From CBDDKU01 sp965230375 (GTDB lineage: Bacteria; Bacteroidota; Bacteroidia; Flavobacteriales_D; Cryomorphaceae), in NCBI GenBank assembly GCA_965230375.1, contig CBDDKU010000026.1, positions 1-64,000 on the forward strand: a stretch of DNA of 64,000 nucleotides. Reading direction: 5' to 3'. Below, piece after piece: positions 29,501 to 37,151 of the stretch; positions within the stretch are counted from its first letter, which is position 1, and each line of letters opens with the position of its first letter. Made by a program: the position numbers and the translations under genes. Under the pieces are notes generated by a model that saw only the letters and a list, made by a program, of their open reading frames with translations, had not been told where the DNA came from and did no database searches.

Positions 29501-29817
29501 TGCTTAAAGTCGGAATGTGTATTGTAGACAATAAATTGAATTTTGTCTGACATGGAGTAATCGAAAGTCTCTTCGATTTCAAAAATACTTTGACGAGCTA
29601 TTTTGCTAACGAAAGTTGCCAGTTGCTGTCCACCTTCGTAGAAATAAGTGTCGTACTCTTCGAATCGATATTGTTGCCAGAGAAACTCGCGATACTGAAC
29701 CCGGTTCTTACCAAATTCATTTTGAGAGCCTTGATAAAATTGCGCAAGAACCTGAGAAGGCACAATGCCAGCCAAGAGGAAAAACAGAAGTATTTTTTGC
29801 AAGCGCTTACTCATAGA
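26560..29817 (-). CDS. fused peptidase-MA-like / TolB-type propeller / outer-membrane barrel protein
   Basis: This protein of 1085 residues has a signal peptide (MSKRLQKILLFFLLAGIVPSQ, ending VLAQ). Residues about 25-290 resemble gluzincin peptidase-MA domains, with LPEWYIEGLIIY near 175. The site where HExxH would lie reads KDGLARV, so the catalytic zinc ligands seem lost. Residues about 310-560 are PD40/TolB propeller repeats, for example FEISPDGMSAAYVS and YSPNGQQIILSG. After a linker, the last 370 residues are barrel-like and end FYLSLAMDF. It is probably an outer-membrane protein with a periplasmic sensor or scaffold part. The start chosen is 21 bases inside the longest frame, at the first residue of the signal peptide. 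Confidence 0.78.
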   Translation of the reverse strand, partial: SMSKRLQKILLFFLLAGIVPSQVLAQFYQGSQNEFGKNRVQYREFLWQQYRFEEYDTYFYEGGQQLATFVSKIARQSIFEIEETFDYSMSDKIQFIVYNTHSDFKQSNVGITGDDQFNIGGVTRIVGSKVFVYFNGDYIEFAQQVKDGLARVLVNQMLYGGNWRQVIKNSTLLNLPEWYIEGLIIYSSGNYPRNIDSRIRHGIMSGSYDNFNRLEGQDAHIAGYALWNYVAETYGENVLPNILYMSKVSRNVESGFLFVLGKSLETITKEFVAYYRGEFAVRDVQKAPIELVELPIKTKKKRIYTQFEISPDGMSAAYVSNVMGQYRIYIYDIASGKRKKILKAEHRLERIVDYSFPIIKWHPSGQALSYIQEWRGKLMLCSYNLEDKKTTKRELFQLDKILSMEYSPNGQQIILSGVDNGQTDLYLYYNIGNRQERLTNDYYGDFDPTFTKDGKKVIFTSTRPDDTLRVSPELKVFRENRDVYAFNLESRSPYLERITDTPNIIEYEPFQYDSIRYSFRGMYDGTYNRYVATYDSVISRIDTTIHYRYFTTASPLTNYNVDILNYSSQPNERQYGFMTYTEDGYHFYVGDMDDDVIIQDGKGISKISRDDEETKVDDGIETLETIRLDDPKPNPEQGEVVISDYQFEGEKDFEYQKETITIAETESPESAYSMLQSDGTILMDTIPLPGARNYNTNFTTDKVLAQLDNSFMTEFYQPISGLDNLNPGLSGLIQYAASDLLEDYKVVGGFRLAGNLDNNTVMLQGQDLSKRLDKRLQLFRLQQRGSQGFNSVFETVTYSGALRYSWPFNEVLSVRGSFIYRTDERITLATDRLPAETPSTRDHYVGLKGEFVFDNTLHLGLNLRRGMRWKVWGEYYKDPTNFSTDFIVFGMDFRHYTKIHRNLVWANRVAGSSSIGKERLVHYLGGVDDWLSPREDNSLPLDPDQNYKFQTRGSPMRGFYANSRNGNSFAVINTEIRWPIFSYLYNKPIKSDLIENFQIIAFGDMGSAWTGPHPYSDENEFNRQTINTGNLEILVKNNKDPVVYGYGFGIRSRFLGYFVRLDWAWGVDDGVVLDRVFYLSLAMDF

Positions 29818-29939
29818 GCGAAACGTAAAGATAACCATTTGCTTCCTTCGATTGAAACGGTTTTCAATACAAGATTTACATCTCCAATTAAAACAGATGG
29901 ACAGGGCAATTCCCTACTTTTGACGCAAGATTTACAGAT

Positions 29940-30572
29940 ATGCTGCACATTGAAAAATTTACGTTCAACCCATTTCAAGAAAACACTTACGTCATTCACA
30001 ACGAAGAAGGAGAATGTTTGATTGTGGATCCGGGCTGTTTTAACCAGGAAGAAGAAGCTGAGTTGACAAACTACATTGCAAATAACAAGCTCAAGCCAAA
30101 AGCATTGATCAACACCCATGGTCACATCGACCACGTGTTTGGAAATCGGTTTGTTTTTGACACCTATGGTCTGAAGCCACTCATTCACCGCGATGACCTG
30201 ATCGTACTCCAAAGTGCAGAAAAAGTAGCGGAAATGTACGGCCTGCCTTTCACGCCATCACCCGATCCTGAGATTCTAGACCAAGATTATTTCGACCTAG
30301 GAGGGGAGCGGTTCAAAATACTTTTTGTTCCCGGACACAGCCCCGGACACATTGCCTTGTACAGCTCTGACTCCTCAATTTTAATCTCTGGAGATGTGCT
30401 TTTTAAAAGAAGTATTGGCCGGACAGATTTACCGGGAGGCGATATGAGCACCCTCTACAATAGTGTGAGAAATGTCCTCTTTAAGCTCCCAGATGATACT
30501 GTGGTTTATGCAGGACACATGGAAGAGACAACGATAGGAGAAGAGAAAAAGCTTAATCCTTTTTTCAACTAG
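29940..30572 (+). CDS. MBL-fold metallo-hydrolase (glyoxalase II-like)
   Basis: This 210-residue cytoplasmic protein has the metallo-beta-lactamase motif THGHIDH (H60, H62, D64, H65), which binds two metal ions. Further ligands lie in PGHSPGHIALY and in GDVLFKRSIGRTDLPGGD. The end has YAGHMEETTIGEEK. This pattern is that of the small YcbL/GloB-like group rather than lactamases. Such enzymes hydrolyse thioesters such as S-lactoylglutathione or related compounds, but the real substrate is uncertain. The gene stands alone on the plus strand. Its stop is one base from the converging hypothetical gene. Confidence 0.92.
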   Translation: MLHIEKFTFNPFQENTYVIHNEEGECLIVDPGCFNQEEEAELTNYIANNKLKPKALINTHGHIDHVFGNRFVFDTYGLKPLIHRDDLIVLQSAEKVAEMYGLPFTPSPDPEILDQDYFDLGGERFKILFVPGHSPGHIALYSSDSSILISGDVLFKRSIGRTDLPGGDMSTLYNSVRNVLFKLPDDTVVYAGHMEETTIGEEKKLNPFFN

Positions 30573-30573
30573 A

Positions 30574-31443
30574 CTACCAAGGACGTTTCGAACCGAATAG
30601 TGATTCTGATTTCTTCCTATTCGTCTTCTTAGTAGGGCACTTTCTATCGGCCTTTTTGTCGAGTACCATCACATTTATTCTAAATAGAAATGGGCGATAC
30701 CGAGAATTGAAAATCAAGGTGTTTGATTTCATATCATCGTATTCGTACATCGTCAGAATGGGTACTTCAACAGATGGTACGACAAAGACGCTCTGCGATA
30801 CTTTGAATCCAAACCCAAGCTTGTAGTGCGCCTGAAAAATGAAATTAGTGGGCTCATTTTGCTCAACCGGAATATCTTGAACGTCGTATTCGTACACCGA
30901 AGCAAAAGAGTAATCTCCATTGATTCCGAGGCTATTGTGAACAGCCATTGATTTCGACAATGCAAGGGTATTAGTCGCGTTGAAGCTCGCCGTCACATAA
31001 GTTTGTGAGTAGGTACCAACACCTTCCACGACATATGGCTGAGCTCGATCTGGATCGTCCAACACAGCTTCAAAAGTCTCTTGACCTCTTAACATCTTAC
31101 CACCTACAGAGAAGTCAACATACGAAATGATTTTAGATGTTTCTATAGCATAGAAACGGCCAATTTCAAGAACAGGGCCAATCCTTCCTTTTGCGTTGAA
31201 GCTGACATCATAAACTGAATCTGAAGCAACCCACAATCTCGATTGAGTCTGCTTTAGTGGTCGGAGCATGTACGAGAAACCAGGCTGAACAATCCAACCC
31301 TTCTTTTCATAATTCCCGTAGTGCGGAAAAATATCTCCACGATTCTTCTGCATTTGTGCTTGAGCACCAAGGCTCAAAACCAAAAGCAACGCAAAAGATG
31401 CGACAAATTTCAATTTGGATGTACTAACCATATTCGTTTTCAT
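30574..31443 (-). CDS. exported beta-rich hypothetical protein
   Basis: I do not recognise this protein of about 289 residues. The start chosen gives MKTNMVSTSKLKFVASFALLLVLSLGAQAQ, a signal peptide; an in-frame start 21 bases earlier would only add basic residues. The mature region has many aromatic alternating strands, for example YSQTYVTASFNATNTLALS and HYKLGFGFKVSQSVFVVPSVEV, which suggests an outer-membrane barrel. The last 30 residues are strongly basic, with a CPTKKTNRKKSES segment that is unusual for a barrel terminus. It lies downstream of kmo on the same strand but is probably unrelated to tryptophan breakdown. Confidence 0.7.
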   Translation of the reverse strand: MKTNMVSTSKLKFVASFALLLVLSLGAQAQMQKNRGDIFPHYGNYEKKGWIVQPGFSYMLRPLKQTQSRLWVASDSVYDVSFNAKGRIGPVLEIGRFYAIETSKIISYVDFSVGGKMLRGQETFEAVLDDPDRAQPYVVEGVGTYSQTYVTASFNATNTLALSKSMAVHNSLGINGDYSFASVYEYDVQDIPVEQNEPTNFIFQAHYKLGFGFKVSQSVFVVPSVEVPILTMYEYDDMKSNTLIFNSRYRPFLFRINVMVLDKKADRKCPTKKTNRKKSESLFGSKRPW

Positions 31444-31484
31444 CTTAAGTCGCATACGTAGCAAAAACGAAAAAGTTTAAATCG

Positions 31485-32822
31485 CTATTGTCCTACTCGG
31501 CTAAGAATGTAATTCTCAACTTCCGAACTATCCCATTTTTCTTCAATTCCATCCATGGCAAGCACATCTTCCATAATGGCATCTTGCAGTTTCCCTACTC
31601 TGAGCGCTTCACTGTAGCGAATGTGACTGAAAGTAACCTGACTGTACAGCGGCATCCACTTGTCTGGATACTTTTCATAGATTTTTCCTTCAATCTTCTT
31701 TCTCAGAATAAAAGCTGGATCAGCAACGAGATCGCGCATCTCAATGTAATTGCGCATAGCCAGCTCGGCAATGGCGTCTCCATCTGGCTTCCGCTCAACT
31801 TGAAAATCTTCGAGGATCGCATCCCAGTTTTGGCCGTGTTTCTCCATGAGTCCATCCAAAACCGTACAATCTTCAAATCCAGAATTCATTCCCTGCCCGT
31901 AAAATGGCACAATAGCATGTGAGGCATCACCGAGAATGGTCGTTTTATTCTGTACCCAAGGGTAGCAACGAATGATCACCAAATCAGAAAGGGGGTGTTC
32001 ATCATAGTTGGCAGTGAGCTCAGGCATGATGGCATGAAAGTCAGGGAATACTTCTCTAAAGAATTGATCCACGCCCTTTTCTTTTTCCATTGCTTCGAAG
32101 GAATTAGGTCCTTCGTATGGCATAAACAAGGTGCAGGTAAAACTTCCATCCATGTTCGGAAGAGCGATGAGCATAAACTCGCCACGCGGCCAGATATGAA
32201 GGGCATTTTTATCGAGCCTGAAAGACCCGTCTGCGTTAGCTGGCAAGAGCAATTCCCGATAACCGTGCGGTATATACTCTTGCTGATAGTTAAACCTGCG
32301 TTGCTTTTGCATGCTAGCTCGTACGTTCGAAAAAGCTCCATCTGTTCCAAAGATCAGGTCGGCTGTCTCAACTCGCTTTTCGCCAGTTTCGGTGTGCTCG
32401 AAATACGCTTTACTGTTTTCAAAATCGACCTTCGTACACTTCCAATGGAAATGCGTTTCAACGCTGTACTTGTGCTCAGCCGCATCGAGTAGCTTCCCAT
32501 TCAAATCACCCCGTGAAATGGAGTAAATTGCCTCATCGGCTTTTCCATAAGAATAGAACGATGTGTTTCCCTCTATGTCGTGGATGATTCGGCCATACAT
32601 GGGAATGGCAATAGACTCAACGTCTTCTCGAATGTCCAGCATATCCATCCCTTTCCACCCCCGATTACTGAGGGCCAAGTTTATCGATTTACCAGCGGCG
32701 AGCTCCACAGAACGCAGATCTCGCCTTCTTTCAAATACTTTTACTTGATATCCACGTCGGGATAGATTTGCGGCCAACATTGATCCGACCAAACCTCCAC
32801 CTATAACTAAAGCTGTTTTCAT
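31485..32822 (-). CDS. kmo: kynurenine 3-monooxygenase
   Basis: This 445-residue FAD-dependent hydroxylase converts L-kynurenine to 3-hydroxykynurenine with NADPH and oxygen. The FAD dinucleotide-binding motif GGGLVGSMLAANLSRRGY starts at residue 8. The family motif GKSINLALSNRGWKGMDMLDI follows near 64-84. The second flavin motif GDASHAIVPFYGQGMNSGFEDC lies near 307-328. The C-terminus lacks the membrane anchor of animal enzymes. It starts 9 bases after kynU ends. Together the two genes form the middle of the kynurenine route toward 3-hydroxyanthranilate, which leads to quinolinate for NAD or to ring cleavage. Confidence 0.95.
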   Translation of the reverse strand: MKTALVIGGGLVGSMLAANLSRRGYQVKVFERRRDLRSVELAAGKSINLALSNRGWKGMDMLDIREDVESIAIPMYGRIIHDIEGNTSFYSYGKADEAIYSISRGDLNGKLLDAAEHKYSVETHFHWKCTKVDFENSKAYFEHTETGEKRVETADLIFGTDGAFSNVRASMQKQRRFNYQQEYIPHGYRELLLPANADGSFRLDKNALHIWPRGEFMLIALPNMDGSFTCTLFMPYEGPNSFEAMEKEKGVDQFFREVFPDFHAIMPELTANYDEHPLSDLVIIRCYPWVQNKTTILGDASHAIVPFYGQGMNSGFEDCTVLDGLMEKHGQNWDAILEDFQVERKPDGDAIAELAMRNYIEMRDLVADPAFILRKKIEGKIYEKYPDKWMPLYSQVTFSHIRYSEALRVGKLQDAIMEDVLAMDGIEEKWDSSEVENYILSRVGQ

Positions 32823-32831
32823 TTTAAATTC

Positions 32832-34091
32832 TTAAAGTGATTCTGAGAGAATCTTCCCGAATAAATAACAATCTTCGAATGAATTGTACATAGGTACTGG
32901 AGCTATGCGAATAACGTTAGGCTCTCGCCAATCAGCAACCACACCCGCGGCCTGAAGTTTTTTAAATACTTCTTTTCCGTAACCATGAGTAAGCAGACTA
33001 AGCTGAGATCCTCTTCTATCTATTTCTGAAGGCGTAATTATTTCAATGGTGGCTCCTTTGGATTTGGCCACATGCTGAATCACTTCTTCGAGGAAATTAG
33101 TGAGCTGGACGCTCTTGGCTCTTAACTTCTCCATTCCAACCTCTGCAAACATTCTTAAGGATGCCAGATGCGGAGCCATCACAAAGACGGGCGTATTACT
33201 CAGCTGCCATGACTCAGCGGTTGGAATAGGCTCAAACCCCTGCTCCATCTTGAACCGCTTTTCTTTATTGTAACCCCACCAACCGGCAAATCGAGGTAGG
33301 TCTGATGTATGGTGCTTTTCATGCACGAAAATTCCAGAAACCGAACCCGGACCAGAATTTAGATATTTATAGGAACACCATGCAGCAAAGTCAACTCCCC
33401 ATTCATTTAGCTTGAGTGGAACATTTCCAGCTCCATGCGCTAAATCGATACCAACCATAGCGCCTACACCATGACCTGCATCTGTAATTCGCTTGATATC
33501 AAAGAGCTGCCCGGTGTAGTAATTCACTCCTCCCCAGAAAACCAGCGCCACGCTATCACCGTGCTCCTTTATCACAGCTTCAATGTCTTCCTCTCTTATC
33601 GTATGCTCTCCATCTCTCGGCGATACTTCGACAATAGCCTCGGCTGGATCAAAACCGTGAAATCTCACTTGAGACTCCACCGCATACTGATCACTTGGAA
33701 AGGCTTTAGCCTCACAAATTATTTTGAATCGCTCTTTAGTCGGTCGGTAAAAACTAACCATAAGCAAGTGAAGGTTTGTGGTCAAACCATTCATATGTAC
33801 CACTTCTTCGCGCTTGGCACCAACCAAGTCAGCAGCTGGCTTCATCAGAAGTTCGTGGTAACTAAACCATGGATTTCTCGCATCAAAGTGCCCTTCCACG
33901 CCATATTTCGCCCAATCTTCGAGCTCCACTTCGATAGCTTCACGCACAGCTTTAGGCTGAAGGCCTAGGGAATTTCCAGTGAAATAAACGCAGTGATCGC
34001 CAGGTGTTTCGGGAAAGTAAAACTGATCTCGGTATGAACTCAGCTCGTCGGCCGCGTCCAGGGCTTTGGCTCGAGAAAGAAAATCATCCAT
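32832..34091 (-). CDS. kynU: kynureninase
   Basis: This 419-residue PLP enzyme cleaves 3-hydroxykynurenine or kynurenine to (3-hydroxy)anthranilate and alanine. The PLP-binding lysine is in WCSYKYLNSGPGS (K242). Family motifs include YFTGNSLGLQPKAVREAI near 36-53, VHMNGLTTNLHLLM near 98-111 and VFWGGVNYYTGQLFDI near 184-199. Length is typical. It is the first gene of a two-gene unit with kmo. The divergent hemL starts 86 bases away, so both promoters share this short gap. No tryptophan dioxygenase or 3-hydroxyanthranilate dioxygenase is present in the window. Confidence 0.96.
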   Translation of the reverse strand: MDDFLSRAKALDAADELSSYRDQFYFPETPGDHCVYFTGNSLGLQPKAVREAIEVELEDWAKYGVEGHFDARNPWFSYHELLMKPAADLVGAKREEVVHMNGLTTNLHLLMVSFYRPTKERFKIICEAKAFPSDQYAVESQVRFHGFDPAEAIVEVSPRDGEHTIREEDIEAVIKEHGDSVALVFWGGVNYYTGQLFDIKRITDAGHGVGAMVGIDLAHGAGNVPLKLNEWGVDFAAWCSYKYLNSGPGSVSGIFVHEKHHTSDLPRFAGWWGYNKEKRFKMEQGFEPIPTAESWQLSNTPVFVMAPHLASLRMFAEVGMEKLRAKSVQLTNFLEEVIQHVAKSKGATIEIITPSEIDRRGSQLSLLTHGYGKEVFKKLQAAGVVADWREPNVIRIAPVPMYNSFEDCYLFGKILSESL

Positions 34092-34113
34092 TTTATTGAG
34101 GGAATATTAAATG

Positions 34114-34121
34114 TAAATTTG
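34114..34121 (+). promoter_or_regulatory. probable -7 element of hemL
   Basis: TAAATTTG matches TAnnTTTG and lies 55 bases before hemL, in the divergent gap shared with kynU. A TTG at 34096-34098 is somewhat close (15 bases). Confidence 0.48.
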
Positions 34122-34176
34122 CCCCCGAAAGTACGGCATTTGGTATAAATGCCCAATCAGAAATTCAATACCTGTA

Positions 34177-35472
34177 ATGAGAAGAGAAGCATCAGAAGCC
34201 TTGTTTGAGAAGTCGAAATCCCTTTTTCCGGGAGGTGTAAATAGTCCCGTTCGAGCATTTAGAGCTGTTGGCGGGAGCCCATTGTTTATAGAGAAAGGAG
34301 AAGGGGCTGAAATTACCGATGCTGACGGAAATACGTTTTTGGATTTCTGCTGCTCATACGGTCCACTGATTCTTGGACACGCGCCCGAAGAAGTTAAAAA
34401 TGCTGTTCAGGATGCTTGCGAGCGTGGAACTACGTTTGGTGCACCAACTAAATTGGAGAACGAGCTTGCAGAGCTGATCATCTCAAATCACCGGTTTTTA
34501 GAAAAAATCCGATTTGTAAACTCAGGTACAGAAGCCACCATGTCGGCCATCAGACTGGCTCGTGGATACACCGGTAGAGACAAAGTCATCAAGTTTGAAG
34601 GCTGTTACCATGGTCATGCCGATGGACTGCTCGTGGAAGCGGGAAGTGGATTGGCTACACTAGGTACATCGTCATCAGCAGGAGTTCCTGAAAACTACGC
34701 CAAAGAAACGATCGTACTTCCTCTTCATGATGACGACGCTGTTAGAAAAGCAGTTGAAAAGTACAAAGGCGAAATAGCCTGTATCATCATCGAACCCATT
34801 CCGGCAAACAACGGCTTATTGCTTCAAGGGAAAGAGTATCTCAGTTTCCTTCGCGAAATCTGTGATCAAGAAGGAATCCTTTTATTTTTCGACGAAGTTA
34901 TTTCTGGATTTCGTGTAGGCTTTGAAGGGGCTGCAGGTTATTACGGTGTAAAACCAGACTTGCTCGCCTTTGGAAAAATAATCGGAGGTGGATTGCCAGT
35001 AGGTGCTTACGGCGCAAGCTCTGAAATAATGGGGCACATCGCTCCCGACGGACCTGTTTATCAGGCCGGAACACTCAGTGGAAACCCTGTAGCTATGGCA
35101 GCAGGGATAGCTCAGATCAAAGCTTGTCTCAAAGAAGGATTCTATGATGAGCTCTCTGAGAAAACTGAATATTTTGTGGATGCTGTGAACGCCTACTCCA
35201 AATCGAAAGGATTTGCGTTTAAGGTGTTTCGTGTAGGTTCAATATTCTGGCTTTCATTCTCTGAAAAAGCTGTTGTCAACAGAAGCTCTGACATTTCACC
35301 TGAGGGAATGCACCTATTTAAAACCCTGCACCACGAACTCTTGGACCAAGGCATTTATTTAGGGCCTTCAGGGTATGAAGTTGGGTTTATTTCTAGAGCG
35401 CACTCCAAAGACCAACTAAAGAAAGCTATCGAAGCGTTTAAAACTTCATTGGATAAAACCTTCAGCTCGTAA
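34177..35472 (+). CDS. hemL: glutamate-1-semialdehyde 2,1-aminomutase
   Basis: This 431-residue PLP enzyme forms 5-aminolevulinate from glutamate-1-semialdehyde in the C5 heme pathway. The PLP lysine is K267 in LLAFGKIIGGGLPVG. The N-terminal PGGVNSPVRAF (18-28) and EGCYHGHADGLLVEAGSG (141-158) are diagnostic. The substrate loop sequence GTSSSAGVPENYAKETI is also complete. A TAAATTTG promoter element lies at 34114. Its 3' end overlaps the converging membrane protein gene by 11 bases. hemH at 8731 is another gene of the same pathway. Confidence 0.96.
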   Translation: MRREASEALFEKSKSLFPGGVNSPVRAFRAVGGSPLFIEKGEGAEITDADGNTFLDFCCSYGPLILGHAPEEVKNAVQDACERGTTFGAPTKLENELAELIISNHRFLEKIRFVNSGTEATMSAIRLARGYTGRDKVIKFEGCYHGHADGLLVEAGSGLATLGTSSSAGVPENYAKETIVLPLHDDDAVRKAVEKYKGEIACIIIEPIPANNGLLLQGKEYLSFLREICDQEGILLFFDEVISGFRVGFEGAAGYYGVKPDLLAFGKIIGGGLPVGAYGASSEIMGHIAPDGPVYQAGTLSGNPVAMAAGIAQIKACLKEGFYDELSEKTEYFVDAVNAYSKSKGFAFKVFRVGSIFWLSFSEKAVVNRSSDISPEGMHLFKTLHHELLDQGIYLGPSGYEVGFISRAHSKDQLKKAIEAFKTSLDKTFSS

Positions 35473-36307
35473 AAAGCATCGAAAGACCGAGCATCAAAAG
35501 TGCTCCATCGACATAGAGCAAGTGGAAGTGCTTGAGTTGGGTTTCGTCGACACGCAGGATGACGTATGCGTATACGAAAGGAAAAAGTTCGATAAATAAG
35601 CTCGGGCCAAGCGTTTCTGCCCGATGTTGAAAGGCCAAAGTACCCAGCGACAATAATATTAGTGCTCTTGCCAAAAGCATCGCTTTGCTCTCCCCCAGGA
35701 GCATAGGAATCGTGCGAAGGTTTGGGTTGTCTGACTTTGAGTCCCGGATATCGAAAGGGATAGTCAACGCTACAACAAATGCGAGTAGGCTAAAGCTCTC
35801 GATTAAGAATTGCTTCTCCCAAATAGAGTATCCCATGTTTAAGCGTGGAGCCCAAAAACATACGGCTACCCATACCAAGGCAATGGTCCAAATCTTTAAA
35901 TAAGGGAGATCTCTTAGGGCAACAGTCCTTCTATTTAACTTTAAAAAGGGATAGGCATAAAAAACTCCAACCATTGAGCAGAGCACCATTAGAGAGAGAG
36001 ATGGAAAGTTTAGAAAAGCCAAACTAAGGCACGTGCTGACAATTCCTGCCACCCAAACGGTCCAATGAATACTTCTCAGTCCTGACAAACTACTATTTGA
36101 CAAAGCGCGTTGGAGATGGTACAAAAAAGTAGTTCCCAAACCGATTGAAGTGCAAACTGGCCAGTCAACAAAAGTGTAAAGTCTATTGTATAAACCAGCT
36201 GTTAAGAAGCAAGCACAAATTCCGATGAACAGATTTCCTTCGAGAAAGAGAGCGGAAATACTCCTAGCTCCAGGTTGTTCAGTATAGTCTTCAATCTTCC
36301 CCAACAA
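35462..36307 (-). CDS. UbiA-superfamily-like integral membrane protein
   Basis: This 281-residue protein has about eight hydrophobic helices. It resembles a diverged UbiA prenyltransferase. The second Asp-rich motif is kept as FDIRDSKSDN (185-194), but the first, where N/DxxxD is expected, reads YHLQRALSN near 63-71. The membrane family is likely, while prenyltransferase activity is doubtful because one metal-binding motif appears changed. Similar unnamed proteins are common in Bacteroidota. It overlaps the end of the upstream gene by 17 bases, so translation is coupled. The substrate is unknown. Confidence 0.72.
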   Translation of the reverse strand: MLGKIEDYTEQPGARSISALFLEGNLFIGICACFLTAGLYNRLYTFVDWPVCTSIGLGTTFLYHLQRALSNSSLSGLRSIHWTVWVAGIVSTCLSLAFLNFPSLSLMVLCSMVGVFYAYPFLKLNRRTVALRDLPYLKIWTIALVWVAVCFWAPRLNMGYSIWEKQFLIESFSLLAFVVALTIPFDIRDSKSDNPNLRTIPMLLGESKAMLLARALILLSLGTLAFQHRAETLGPSLFIELFPFVYAYVILRVDETQLKHFHLLYVDGALLMLGLSMLFTS

Positions 36308-37007
36308 TACTGTATAACGCTATCCCGACAAGTGAGCCAAGTAAACTTCCCTTCAATGCTTCGAGTGCGTGTTTGCTTCTAGCCTGAGATCCATACCCGA
36401 GGGCATAATCGTTGTTTTGATAATACTCCGGGTTTGACATGTGATGCTTCCGGATTTTTACTGTAGGAATCTGAGTTGAAAGCGCGAAGATTGGCGGAAC
36501 TGCCAGTGAATACATGCTCCCTTTTGCGGCGTAACCCGTTATGGCACCTAGTGCGAGACCTGAGTAAAACCAATGTTTTCCAGTTACGCCAAACCTAGCG
36601 TCCCGCCGCCCTGTCACATAAGCCTTCATCTCAGTTTGAGTCATGATATTTCCCAGCCCTTCATCTTCGGTATAGATAAAACTTTCTTCTCCATTTTTCA
36701 CAACAGAAAAAACTTCATCTCGGTCGCTACTTCCCGATTTCCACTCAGGTGACTGCACTGGAGTACTCAACTTATAATCTGGATCATAAGCAAGCCCCAG
36801 ATTCCTACATTCCTTCATGCGCTGGCGCTCTCGACTGAAGTAATTCTTATCGAATTGATAGACCAAGTTTGTCTGGGAAGAATCATCCAATTGAATAACA
36901 TCTAAAACTCTACCATTCATAAAGTAAATTCTAGATGTTTCCTGCCCGAGCAAGAGAGAAGTGCAAACTGCGAACAGCCCTGCAAGAAAAACGGATTTTT
37001 GGTTCAT
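36291..37007 (-). CDS. exported hypothetical protein with C-terminal glycine-rich hydrophobic segments
   Basis: I do not recognise this 238-residue protein. It has a signal peptide (residues 1-22, ending LLLGQ). The mature start reads TSRIYFMNGRVLDVIQLDDSS, a pattern like small beta domains that describe a surface or SH3-like fold. A middle region is hydrophilic. The C-terminal half has three hydrophobic stretches rich in glycine and alanine, such as YSGLALGAITGYAAKGS and LKGSLLGSLVGIALYSIVG, resembling glycine-zipper segments. It may be envelope-associated. It is coupled by a 17-base overlap to the UbiA-like gene. Confidence 0.68.
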   Translation of the reverse strand: MNQKSVFLAGLFAVCTSLLLGQETSRIYFMNGRVLDVIQLDDSSQTNLVYQFDKNYFSRERQRMKECRNLGLAYDPDYKLSTPVQSPEWKSGSSDRDEVFSVVKNGEESFIYTEDEGLGNIMTQTEMKAYVTGRRDARFGVTGKHWFYSGLALGAITGYAAKGSMYSLAVPPIFALSTQIPTVKIRKHHMSNPEYYQNNDYALGYGSQARSKHALEALKGSLLGSLVGIALYSIVGED

Positions 37008-37108
37008 ATCTGTCGATCAAAGATAAACGACTTCTTCCCTTCTCAAAGCGCATTTTTTGAACCCAAACACGAAGTGTATTTCATAGCTACAAAAATGAGT
37101 TTTGTCTG

Positions 37109-37116
37109 TATATTTG
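37109..37116 (+). promoter_or_regulatory. probable -7 element of gcvP
   Basis: TATATTTG lies 35 bases before the gcvP start. No convincing TTTG at the expected distance is seen, so only the -7 box is claimed. Confidence 0.5.
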
Positions 37117-37151
37117 CACCTCCAAAATTTTGATGGTAAAACCCTACACTT

